Positions 49,401-59,798 of a stretch of 64,000 nucleotides of DNA are shown here, piece by piece. Numbering within the stretch: the first letter of the stretch is position 1; the number at the start of each line of letters is the position of its first letter. The DNA comes from Hygrophila difformis. Lineage: Eukaryota > Streptophyta > Magnoliopsida > Lamiales > Acanthaceae. A model generated the notes under the pieces. The model saw only the letters and a program-made list of their open reading frames with translations, had not been told where the DNA came from and ran no database searches. The stretch is taken from assembly GCA_030278955.1 (NCBI GenBank), contig JAOANR010000014.1, positions 19,098,068 through 19,162,067 of the forward strand. The letters run 5' to 3'. A program made the translations under genes and the position numbers.

Positions 49401-50498
49401 GGCATGAAGTATCTGGTGTTGCGATCACCAAGTCGTATTCGAGACTCCCTAGCTTTCTGGAACCAAAGAATCTCTTCTTGCTTAAGCACTTCTTCAAGCT
49501 CTTCAGACAAGGATGCCTCCAATAAAGACATTTGCGCGGAATCAATGCCGACAAGCACCTTTTGGACCAGCCAATCGCTTGAGAAGCCGTTTCTTACGCC
49601 GAGTGATATTACCAAAAGTATGGTGATTAAAATGTATGGACGAATCCTGGACCTGTTTTAAGCGTTGCTGGAGAGGACCTTCTGTGCTATCCCATGCGGC
49701 CGAGACCACATGTTGATATAAAGGGTGGGAGGCCCACGCTAGTTCCCACCGAAAAGGCCTATTATTCACCTGAGCTGGCATCTGCGCATAGCGAAGGAGA
49801 ATACCATGATGGTCAGATGCACGGTGTGGAAGAACCTCCAAGAAACCATACGGAAAATGATGACTCCAGTCGAAGTTTGCTACCGCCCTATCCAGCTTCT
49901 TTCGAACAATCGGGCCGCCCGAATTATTCCGTTGCCAAGTGAACTCACTACCCACCGTATGGATAGGTCCAAGCCCACACCCATCGAGCATACTTCGAAA
50001 ATTTTCGCATTGACTTACTGAAGGAGACATGCCATACGATTCAGACACATAGGCTATCGAATTCCAATCACCAATGACAGCCCATGGCCCAGAAATATTA
50101 AGATTGGTCTGACGAAGATCTATCCAGTCTTGCTCACATCTGTGCAAGGTGGGATTAGCATAAATTCCCGTCAAGAACCACGAGGCAGGGCCACAGCTAA
50201 CCGAAAGAGTCACCATTCTGCTGTAGGCAAGAAAAACCTGGTACTGATAAGGTAGACCAATCCGAGCTAACATCCAAAGTCCACCTGCCCTACCTTCACA
50301 TTCTACAATATGTATAGCTTCATAACCAAGGTGGTATAACATCACCTTTACTCGATCGAACAGGCCCTATGGCTCCAAGAGAACGAGCACGGAAGGCCGG
50401 AGGGATCGTAAAACATCTGTAACATGGCATTGCTTATGCATGCTCATGACGCCACGAATATTCCATGAGAGGGCGTTGAAGTCATTGAACTCTATCAT
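46443..50498 (-). pseudogene. LINE 2 ORF2 (endonuclease, reverse transcriptase, RNase H), broken
   Basis: Read on minus: start MIEFNDFNALSWNIRGVMS at 50498; a stop near 50367 (LEP*) and shift; endonuclease continues 50345-49542 (GDWNSIAY, RASDHHGILL); shift near 49550; reverse transcriptase 49295-48192 (APGPDGFPALFSKLYWE, KVDLEKAYDNISW, RQGDPLSPYLF intact, FADD in LMFADDLLLFSK); further shifts around 48240, 48000 and 47600; zf-RVT and RNase H 47579-46443 (LHVDGSS, AELHEILNGLKCL, CYSDSMEAIRLS, REENSVADCLARRGA). The RNase H segment and most of the RT are still open. Confidence 0.92.
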
Positions 50499-50637
50499 TA
50501 AAAGGGAAATAGAGAAAAATGATCCACTCCACCCTGCAGAACCTATCACTGAGTAGGGTTTGCAACAGCCTCCTTTCGAGCCTGACAGTCCATAACACCC
50601 ACATTCTTCGAACTCTCCGTTGATCTAGAACCGATCG

Positions 50638-52052
50638 TTAGAGGTAGGGAGAGAGAGGTACTGGCTTCATGATCATTAGGCCGAGAACGGCTTTTGGGTC
50701 ACATTTCTTTTTGAAGACATTACTCGAGCCTTTGGGTCTAAGAACGGCTTTTGTCATACTTTTCGACCCTAGGGATTTCGAAAGAACTGTAGAAGACTTA
50801 AGAGTCTCACATTGATGAGGTTCTGGAGCCGGATTCTCAAATGGAACAAGTGATAGTTCATTGGTATCTACCGCTACATCCTGCACCTGGAAGTCAAGAG
50901 GAGTAGGGAGTAATTCCGTTGTTTTATTCATATTATCATGGGCTAGGGACGATGGCCCCTCATCAGTAGCATTGCCCATAGATACAAGCTCGTCACCATT
51001 GATGGGCTCGGCATGGACCATGGAAAAAAGCCCATTGCTTTGCCATTTGACAGTTGAACCTGAGGGCCCATCACCTTTGTTAGCAGCAAAAGATTTGGTC
51101 GAGGGTTTTCTTGGCTTCTTGCGCTTAACCATCATCCAATCACCAACTCCCAAATCCAAATTATTTTCTTCCCTTGAATTACGGGATACAGAATATTCCC
51201 CTTCCAAATTATTAGCGTGCATTCCTTCAGTATCTCCATTGAAAGCGGAAGTAAACAAATATGTATGCGCTTCCTCTACAGGACCAGGACTTTGAACGAC
51301 CTTCCCTGCTTCAATGTTTCTCAGCACAGTCGGCATCGGAGTGGCGTTCCCATCGTTTTCAGGACACTTGTGTTGCAGATGTCCATATCTCGCTTACTTC
51401 ATGCACATCATATGCAAGCCTTCATAGGCAACTCGAATAATCTTGCCTTCTACCTCAACCTGGCCAAGCAAAGGTTCATCGAGGTTGATTTCGACACAGG
51501 CGTGGGCATACCGTACCCTAGAGACACCCAGTGTATTGCGGTCCACTTTGATGAGGGTTCCACTCCAGAGGCAATTACTCGCAACATATTCTCTTTGTAA
51601 AATGCTTGTTTCAGATCCGGGAAACGGACCCATGTCTGAATAGTATTCACTTGAGATAGTGTAGGATCAAAGTCTTCCGACCACCTTAGAATCGCCAAGC
51701 AATGGTTGAAGACCATCCATGGTCCATTACTGAGGATCTTTTCACAATCCACAGGAAGTCCAAATCTGGCCATAAAACAACCATGGCCAACATCGAGTAA
51801 TTCAAACTGTCCCGAAGACTTCCATAGACGCTTAAGCCTCTCTTTGAGGGCGATAAACCCTACTGTAATGCCAAGAGGTTTAACAATAAGAGCATCTTTG
51901 TAAGGAGCGTAGGCGGCATCAAGAACAGATCAGGCAAACCGGATCCGAGGGCATCGTTTATGCATCCCCTCACGATCAATAGTTGCCAACTTGGCTTGGA
52001 CCAAGTCGCAGTCAACAGCAGGCGTGACAGTAGCCGGAGACTCATCGGCCAT
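50638..52052 (-). pseudogene. LINE 2 ORF1 (DUF4283-type), broken
   Basis: The probable start MADESPATVTPAVDCDLVQA is at 52052. A shift after about 51930; the DUF4283-like part includes DCEKILSNGPWMVFNHCLAI (51750-51690), a shift near 51600, then VEINLDEPLLGQVEVEG and VAYEGLHMMC, where the zinc knuckle begins but is cut by a stop at 51391-51393. The C-terminal basic part GDWMMVKRKKPRKPSTK lies in 51336-50638. Confidence 0.82.
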
Positions 52053-52186
52053 GAAAGCATCACGGAAGGAACGATGCGCCAAACCAGGAGGAGTCAGCGA
52101 TGGGGAACCGTGAGGAGAGTGAGAGGGATCCGAAGACTTATTGATATAGGTAGTCTGAGAAACCAAATAAGATCGAGGTTTTTGTC

Positions 52187-52756
52187 TAGGAATGGCAATG
52201 GGTCGGGTCTGGATCGGGTTCAGCCGGACTCGAGACCCGGACTGAGGGAAATTTTTAGACCCAAGACCCGACCCGAGAAGACCTGGATCCAGACCCGCGA
52301 ACCCGTGGACACGAATGAATTTAACAAAATACTCTAGACCACACACAAAATTCAAATTTACACAATAACACTACTCAAATTCACATAGTAATCCAATTAT
52401 TTACAAAAAAAAAAGAAGCTAAAAACATCATAATATCACATTACTCAAATTTTTACAAATTATATAAATTTACAGATAATATACGAGTAGCTACAGGCTA
52501 GTTCTCTTCCAAATACTTAAAATAAATATACAACAATTAAGAATATTTTACAGTTGTGCATACTTAAAAATACTCGGATCGGTTCTGGTCAGGTCTTGGG
52601 TCGGGTACACTGCTGGGCCCAAGACCCAACCCGAGAAAGAACAACATGGACCCGATCCAGAATCGACCCAAGACCCGAAAATAAAGACCCGAACCGAGGT
52701 AAACGGGTTGGGTTTGGGTCAGTTCTCGGATCTACCGGGTTGAATTGCCATCCTTA
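52187..52756. mobile_element. hAT-type MITE (570 bp)
   Basis: Left TAGGAATGGCAAT and right ATTGCCATCCTTA are inverted repeats, with a perfect 8-bp TSD, TTTTTGTC, at 52179-52186 and 52757-52764. GGGTCGGGTC / GACCCGAC-type palindromic motifs fill both subterminal regions. Confidence 0.93.
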
Positions 52757-53129
52757 TTTTTGTCACTTGTCATTAGTGGATTAGGACATTATTCTTCCCC
52801 CTTTCTAGGGGTGGGAATAGGCCAGGCCACCCGTTAGGGGCCTACGGCCTAGCCTAGCATGATCTTTTTACAAAATAGGTCAGGCCCGGGTAATTTTCAA
52901 GGCCTATTTGTTTTATGTAGGTCTAGGCCGGGTCTCATAGGAAAGCCTGTTAGGCCTACCAGACCAGCCTGTTAAAATTTTTTTATATAATTATTCCTTT
53001 TTATAATTTATTAATATTTTTATTTAATATTATTTAATAACTAAATAGGTTTAAATAGACTTCCAAAAGGCCTAAAATCTGGCCTACTTAAACAAAAAGA
53101 CCAGGCCTAAGCCTATAAACTAGGCCTAA

Positions 53130-53848
53130 GACTATCCCTATCCATGATCCCAAATGGGAGACCCAACCTTCCACATCATCATTTATTTTTTTTTTAAAAA
53201 AAAATCAATGGTGGTTGGGCTGGGAAGGTTGGCCATGACCTATGTTGAGACCACTTGAGACCACTTGGTCTCTTTCATTTGACCAATGGGATTGACTCTC
53301 AATCCCATTGGTCAAGTGATTTTTTTTTTTAAATTCATATAATAAAATGATTATATCTTTTATATTAATAAATAAATATAATTTTAAAATATACCAAATT
53401 TTATGAAAATAAACAAAAGAACTAGTAAGTAGGTCCGGTTTCATTCTTTATAAATAAAGACCACTGTTGATATATTTTTATTAAATACACATAATATATC
53501 ATTTTTTAAATATTTAATCCATTTTAAAATTTATATAAAATAAACTAAATAAAAACACATATTAATATTTTAGATTTTTTATAATTTATAAATAAGATAA
53601 ATATTTTATATTTTTGATACATTAATTTTTATATTCCAACATAATTTAAAATTATATAAATTAAAATAATCATATAGAGTATAATATTGTGGTTGGATGG
53701 TTGGGTGGTTATTAATAAAATATACTTCTATAAAATTGTGGTGGTTGGGTTGGAGTAGATATTGATGAGTTGGATGAGAGAGAAATTAATTAAATAATGA
53801 GATGGTTGAATGGTTGAGTGGTTAAGATGGTTATGGACAGAGGTAGTC
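53130..53848. mobile_element. Harbinger-like foldback MITE nested in the hAT
   Basis: Left end GACTATCCCTATCCATGA, complement of right end GACTACCTCTGTCCATAA; 3-bp duplication TAA at 53127-53129 and 53849-53851. It is the inverted relative of the split element at 45683-52155. GGTTGGATGGTTGGGTGG-type repeats dominate its right third. Confidence 0.82.
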
Positions 53849-53905
53849 TAAGGCACGTAGACATGGCCGTGGCGTGGCCGTACAAGGCCAGGCGCCTATT
53901 CCAAC

Positions 53906-55040
53906 GGAAAAAAAGGACAAATAGGTCATTTTTCTTTTCCAAAAATCCAAATCAGTCTTTTTTCTATTTTATGACAAAATCAGTCCGCTACAAATGCTAA
54001 TTATATCCAAATAAGTCCATTTTTCACTAATTATGCTCTAATTGCCGACGTGACAAGGGTTTAAATTTAAACCTGACACGTGAACATAATATTAATTCAT
54101 TTTCTTTTATTTTTTGCGAATTCAATCATAAACTTTTGTTTTGTTCCATTTAGTCCTCTACCCAAAACAGTCATTTTTTATATTAATTGGCCTCCAACCT
54201 TTCAAATTATTTATTTCAGGCCCAGAGCTTTAAATTTTTATTATTGCTTATCCATTTATCAAATAAATGTACAACATACTTCCGTAAATAAAATTAAAGA
54301 CCCAACCTCATACATTGGGTTTGACTGCCTTGTTACCGGGTCTTCCAAGTTCCGGAATTTTACGAACTCTCTCTAACCACCCGAACATAACTGATGGTTT
54401 ATTGGTTCTAATTTCCTTCAGCAACAATTAGTACAATCATACGTTGTTTTCTACCTTAGAACGTAGCAAGGTTTGAGTAAATGATTTAATTTTAATTTTT
54501 GTGTAAATGATTTAATTTTACTTTTTGGAAGGCTATGGATGCAGAAATTTTACGGAAGACCCGTTAATAAGGCAGTCAAACTCAATGTATGAGGTTTAGT
54601 GTTTAATTTTATTTACGGAAGCATGTTGGAATTTTATTTGATAAATAGATTTGTAATAATAAAAAAATTAAGGTTATGGGCCTGAAATAAATAATTTGAA
54701 AGGTTGGAGACCAATTAATATAAAAATGTCTAATTTGGGTAGATGACTAAATGGAACAAAATAAAAGTTTAGGACTGAATTGACAAAAGATAAAAGAAAA
54801 TGGATTAATATTATGTCACGTGTTACGTCGGCAATTAGAGCATAATTAGTAAAGAAGGGACTGATTTGGATATAATTAGCATTTGTAGCGGATTGATTTG
54901 GTAATAAAATAAAAAAAGGACTGATTTGATAACAAAAATGCCTTTTTTTTTTCAAATAAAAAAGGACTGATTTGTAGCGGATTGTCACAATTGCAAGAGA
55001 GGAAGGAAAAGAAAAAGGACTTTTTTATTTTTTTTTTTCC
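53906..55040. mobile_element. Mutator-like foldback element nested in the hAT
   Basis: Two long inverted arms (about 53906-54362 and 54537-55040) flank a ~170-bp spacer. The arms share GCTACAAATGCTAATTATATCC, TTAGTCCTCTACCCAAA-type, CAACCTTTCAAATTATTTAT and GTTTGACTGCC blocks in opposite orientation. Ends are GGAAAAAAA and TTTTTTTCC. A perfect 10-bp TSD, CTATTCCAAC, lies at 53896-53905 and 55041-55050. The long arms and 10-bp TSD suggest a non-autonomous Mutator-like element. The right arm carries a short insert lacking in the left arm. Confidence 0.88.
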
Positions 55041-55063
55041 CTATTCCAACCCCTACCCCTTTC

Positions 55064-57083
55064 CCCGTCACAATTGCAAGAGAGGAAGCTAGGGATTATG
55101 GAGAAAGGTGGGGATTATGGAGAAAGGTGGAACCACGACCTGAAGAGGGAGAAGGCGAGGCGGCCATTTTCATTGACAAGCTCGTTGGAGAGAGAGAACT
55201 GTAGGTAAGAGTTTAATGTGTAATTCCTTTCTTCCCCCTATATTTCCTTTCCGCTTCTTCCCCGTTCCTCCTCTGCTGCCGGAATCCGCAGCTGCGGGCC
55301 GCCATGCTGTTGCCGCCGGGAAGGATACGGGAGGGGGGGGGGGGTCATGGCGGCAGAGGTGGCGACCTCGTACACTTTTCGTAATACAGCGCCGTTGTGC
55401 GCTGTTGGGCGGTGCTCAAAACGGCTGCCGCTGTTGCTGTTGCTACTTCCGGCGCATGGCGGCTGCGGCGGCGGCGGCCCTGATGGTGGAAGTGATGGCT
55501 GGGCAGTGGTGGTGTGGAGGCTGCCAGTGGTGGTAATGGTTGATTCTTTTTTTAAGTGTTGTTGGATGTTGATTTCTCTTTATTAGATGTTATAGAGTTT
55601 GTTGGATTTAGGTTGAAGCTTATGGGAATTGTTGAATTTGGTGTTCTAATGTGAAGTTACTTTGCTTGAATTCTTGGGACGTGTTGGATGTTGGTGATTA
55701 TTGTAAATGGTATATGGAGTAATTGGGGTTATGTGATGGAATTGGTTTGTTGAATTGTTTGAATTCATGGTGGGATTTATTGTGTATTGGTAATTCTTGA
55801 AATTGGGATTGAGATTCTTGAATGTGGAATGGGAAGTAAAGTTGGAAGATTAGTTATATTGATTAAATTGGAGAATAATATTTTGTTATAAAATGTGAAA
55901 GCTATCAAGCATGTTAAGAATTAATTGTGTTATATGTGATTATGTTCCTAAAAACTTACGATGTGGAGTTGAATTTTTATGGAATTCCTTAAATCATTTG
56001 GTAGTTGTTGGAATTGAGGGAAGTATTATGTCAGTTACTTAGTTATTTGGTTTTGGAACTTTAATTGTGGAAATGGAGATGGTAGTGTAAATACTTGATG
56101 GTTGGTATACTTTTGAATACAAGTGGAGGAGTTCTTGAGTTAAATGAGTTCTTGATGAATTATTGGAGTTCCTTGATGAGTTGAAGATATTGGAATGCTA
56201 ATTGAATTGGAGGATGTTTGGTGTTAGATTAATTATATGAATTCGTTCATTGTTTAAACTAGGGATTTTGGGATATGTTGAATTGGATACATCCTTAGTC
56301 TTGTTTTAATGATTTTTATTATTGAAAATTGTATTCTTGTCCAGGGAACAATGGGAAGTTGAACTAGGGAACTTGGAAGATTGTAGACATATAAGAGAAG
56401 CATAGAAGATTGTTGATAAAGACAAGGTTTATCTAGTTTTTGTAGATTAGATAGTTAGGCCGGAATTGTGGTTGGGATGGTCAAATCCTGCTTTGAATTA
56501 TAAATGAGTATATGATATGTTTTACCTAGGCGGATGTGCTTAGGAATGATTTAATGCCTCAGTGAACCTAGAACGTGATAATGATAGCTTCCTTGCTTTA
56601 GGTTATTGAATTAAGATATGAGAACCTACGCGTTAGGAGATTTCTGGATATATCATGTAGACATGAACTTAGTGAAAATGTGGTTAGCATATTTGTAATA
56701 CTTTTTGACATAGTTCTTGGGCATAGAACTTGTTGCTACATATTTATATGTGTTTATTATCTTCGTAGGGAGATATGACATATGTACTTCGCCTATGCAG
56801 TATGTTGTTATTTGCTGTTATGTGAGGCTTGACAAACCTTTATATCTCCCTTCGTATTAGATGTCTAAGCTGAGTGATCAACAGTTTAGAGCGGTTAATA
56901 CAACGGTGATGTTACAAAAAAGATTTTTAAATTTTCGGGGCTTTAAATAATATTAACCCCTTGTTAACATTTGTGATTGGCTGATTGTAAATAGGAGGAA
57001 GAACATATCCCCATTCGGTTGCTAACCACTCCAGTAAACAACATAGGGGGAACATACAAACAGAGGAAAAGGATTCTTTCCAA
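55064..57083. other. Region upstream of the LYR pseudogene, unassigned
   Basis: A 20-bp tandem duplication (GGGATTATGGAGAAAGGTG twice) lies at about 55092-55131. 55230-55540 is GC-rich with a run of 12 G at 55333-55344 and has open frames of biased composition that I do not accept as genes. 55560-56910 is T/G-rich and leader- or LTR-like; it ends near GATGTTACA at 56911-56919, but no matching start or duplication was found. Confidence 0.4.
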
Positions 57084-57577
57084 ATGAACTTCAAAATCCA
57101 TAATTCGTCGACCACCATTGTCGCGGCAGTGCGCCGCCTCTGCGCAACCAAGTCTCTCCCTTTTCACCCCATCTCGCTTATTGCACAATGGCCCGGATAC
57201 GATTGACGAGCTCCTGGATAGGCATCTATTCAAGAACGATAAGGTCCTCGATGACGACGAAAATGAGATTTTAACTCGGCAGCGATTGACCAGCACTCGG
57301 CATGAGGCTTTGAGTCTCTACCGGGACATCATCCGGGCAACCAGGTTTTTCATGTGGGCTGATTCGCAAGGCTGCCTTTGGAGAGACGTTCTGAGGGAAA
57401 ATTGCACGGAAGGAATTTGATGAGGCTCGATTCGAAAAGGACCCCAAAGTGATAACACGGTTGCTCATTGGAGGCCGCGATGCTGTGCAGGCGGCGATTG
57501 ATAAGCTCATGCAGAAACAGAAGCAGGAAATGGAAACTCAAAGGGGGAGGAACCACGCTGATTGCAATAGGCTATGA
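57084..57577 (+). pseudogene. LYR-motif protein gene with two frameshifts
   Basis: The frame from about 57118 contains DTIDELLDRHLFKNDKVLDD and the LYR signature ALSLYRDIIRATRFFMW, typical of small mitochondrial LYR (Complex1_LYR-like) assembly factors. At about 57399-57404 one extra T shifts the frame; the protein continues in the next frame as ARKEFDEARFEKDPKVITRL and runs to a stop at 57575-57577 (AIDKLMQKQKQEME). A second apparent +1 shift lies before about 57118: the ATG at 57084 opens MNFKIHNSSTTIVAAVRRLC in a third frame, which looks like a mitochondrial presequence. No introns seen. Either a recent pseudogene or an allele/assembly with two single-base errors. Confidence 0.8.
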
Positions 57578-57920
57578 TTTTGGGGTAATTGTTTGGAATT
57601 GTTGTATGTAATTGCATCGAATTTGTATAAATTTTAGATCTTGAACTTAGATGATATTGTGTTTATTTATTTATTTATTTATTTTTTACAATATTTGTTA
57701 ATAAGAATTTGTTACAGAAAGCGTATAACATGTTTTCTTTTTTCCATCTGTAAAATTTTTCCGTTGCTTTCTGAATATGGATGCTGAATGATTTGGACCT
57801 TGTGCGTTGGGTAAATTGGTAAAGTTATTTTTGGTGTTTGCTTTTCATATGTGCCTAACCAATGCAGAGATGGAGGTGTGGTATTATGCTTTGTGGTCAG
57901 CTCTTTGTTGTTATTCAGAT

Positions 57921-58173
57921 ATTAGAATTGGTTCTGCTGTGTTCTGTATGTTCTGTTTGTGTTTGCAGTCCGGTTAATGTTCTTCTCAATTGCTCATGTA
58001 AAGATAGGTTGAGACAAATGGAACAAAGTTGATCTCATTTTTATTTCACCTGTTGTCATTTTGTATGAACGAATCCATTGCAGAGTTTGACAGTTTGTGT
58101 TTCCTGTTGCATAGCTGTTGTTGTAAGTATGAAAGTCTTCCTCTGAATTTGATTCATTGTTATGAGTTACATC
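57921..58173 (+). repeat. Direct duplication, copy 1 (downstream of the LYR pseudogene)
   Basis: About 250 bases from TTAGAATTGGTTCTGCT to TTCATTGTTATGAGTTACA recur with scattered differences at 63583-63833 in the same orientation, 5.7 kb away, on the far side of NLR2. Confidence 0.9.
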
Positions 58174-59798
58174 AATGTACTTATGATAGTTGGGAAGTTA
58201 ATATTATAAAGGCGATGACAATATGACATAAAGATGAAAACACTAGTCAATAGTATAACCCATAAACACTAGTCCTTAAGTCCTTGTAGTATAAGTGAAA
58301 GTCTTGTTCTTTTTAAGTTTAGTAGCACAGCTGATGCATGTCATTGGAGTGAAATGAATCACAAGATCACACCAAGAAAATATCATACATCAGAGAGATT
58401 AAACCAACAGTGAGGATTCATATCTCAGAACATAAAGATCAACATTTGTTGAAGAAATCATGTTAGGAAAAGACAGTAAGGTAGTGGAGTTGGGGCGGGT
58501 GTGAGAATTAATAATACTTCATATTGTACCCTTAAATTAAAGGGGCCCAAGCAAGATTAGTTAATAATTAGAATATTTTTCTCTTGTAACTGGAGGATAA
58601 ACTAAATTTTAAATGGATTATAACTTCAATGAGTTAACAAGTACAGAGAACAAGTGCTTACCCAAAAAAAGTACACAGAACAAGAGAAACCAGAACAAAT
58701 TATTCGTCAGGCCAAGTTGTCACATCAAATCTACACACTTTTCTCCCTATTCGCACCAACAATATAATCGCTAGACCACTAACAGATCAATAATCGAAAA
58801 TCTTCCCGATCGTTAAGAAAAGATTGCCAAACAATTTGAGTTTCCTTAAGCATTTTCTTTCCAACATCCTGTATAGTATAAACATATTGTCGTGCACAAC
58901 CCCTAAACAGAATAAATTCAATGAAAATACAGTCAAGAACGAAATGCTTCTTCTAATCAATCATAAATTTGTATTAATCCTCTCAATTATGATATCGTCT
59001 CGCCGGCGTTTACGATTGATGATGCAGGTCCATAGCACATTCAACTATTCAAGTAGTGCCTAGCATAAGTCGGAACAGTGAAGAACCTCGAAAGGAAAAT
59101 TCATAGACATTGCCTAAAGGATTCTTCGAAAAAATTCCAGTGTTGCACATACTTTCAGTCGCTGTCAGCCCTCGATGATTGGAAAAAGAAAAATAGTTAT
59201 AGGAATTATCCTAATTCGGGAGAGAAATTATTGCAACAAGCTGAGTTTAGCATTACTTTTTGGTTCAATTTACTCCAAATATGAGGAGAAGCCGAGCCGG
59301 AACAACCCTATAAGAGAGTAAAAGAAAGAGGAAGAATTCTTTCATTTTTAAAACAAATTTAGTATTTTTAGAATGTGACTTTTGTGAAGTGTCAACGTGA
59401 ACTACAAAATTATTTATGATAGTTTACGGATGTGTCCTTGAGTATATATTTTTTTATGAAGATAAAAATATTTTGAATTTATTATATAGATAAGGAAAAT
59501 TAAAAAGTATAGGATAAAAATGGAAGAAAACTAAAATTTATGGGATAACTAAATATGTTGAAAATTTAATTGATTTATTTTTACAACTTTCTATTCTTAG
59601 TGTGGCCTATTTTAAAAAATTAATATTTATAATCGTCTTAAAAAAAATTTCAAACAAAAAGGTCTTTGTATTATCTTATTTTATTATTTACCTCAAAAGA
59701 ATAGAAAAAATTCGAAATGAAAGAGCCTCAAACAAATTGGAAAAATTCTACTGTACTATATATAGAACAAACATTGAAGCCTCTTGTAGAGAGTTCTG
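58174..59798. other. Intergenic DNA between the LYR pseudogene and NLR2
   Basis: AT-rich, no supported gene. The lower end must include the 3' UTR of NLR2. Confidence 0.45.

Larger units (their letters stand above)
46335..52136 (-). mobile_element. L1-type LINE on the minus strand, mutated (LINE 2)
   Basis: A 5.8-kb element with the same ORF1-ORF2 plan as LINE 1 but clearly diverged. The A-rich tail (complement AAAAAGAAAAA) is at 46335-46345. CTTATT, within AAGCTTATT at 46326-46334 and AAGACTTATT at 52133-52142, is a short imperfect target duplication. Placing the 5' end here restores the Harbinger-like MITE that it interrupts. Several frameshifts inactivate both ORFs. Confidence 0.88.
45683..52155 (+). 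mobile_element. Harbinger-like MITE, split by LINE 2
   Basis: The parts 45683-46334 and about 52143-52155 form one ~665-bp element. The left end GACTATCTATAACAATGA and the complement of the right end, GACTACCTATATCAATAA, are inverted repeats. A 3-bp duplication, TGA, lies at 45680-45682 and 52156-52158. The left part is a reverse-oriented relative of the complete element at 53130-53848 over almost its whole length. LINE 2 sits between the two parts. Confidence 0.72.
52806..55055. mobile_element. hAT-type MITE carrying two nested insertions
   Basis: The left end TAGGGGTGGGAATAGGC pairs with the right end, which reads GCCTATTCCAACCCCTA once the nested element at 53906-55040 is removed. A perfect 8-bp TSD, CCCCTTTC, lies at 52798-52805 and 55056-55063. 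After removing the two nested elements and their target duplications the hAT is about 380 bp. GGCCTA / TAGGCC motifs are subterminal. Confidence 0.9.

Noticed and set aside
45683..53848. One giant 8.2-kb foldback element with ~650-bp inverted arms
   Set aside because: The two arms each have their own inverted repeats and 3-bp duplications (TGA and TAA), so they are two independent MITEs of one family in opposite orientation.
55216..55586. GC-rich frames rich in Ala/Gly/Cys
   Set aside because: Low-complexity composition with a 12-G run and no homologous pattern; treated as non-coding.
56911..56924. Right end of a solo LTR (GATGTTACA then A-run)
   Set aside because: No matching LTR start or 5-bp duplication was found upstream.
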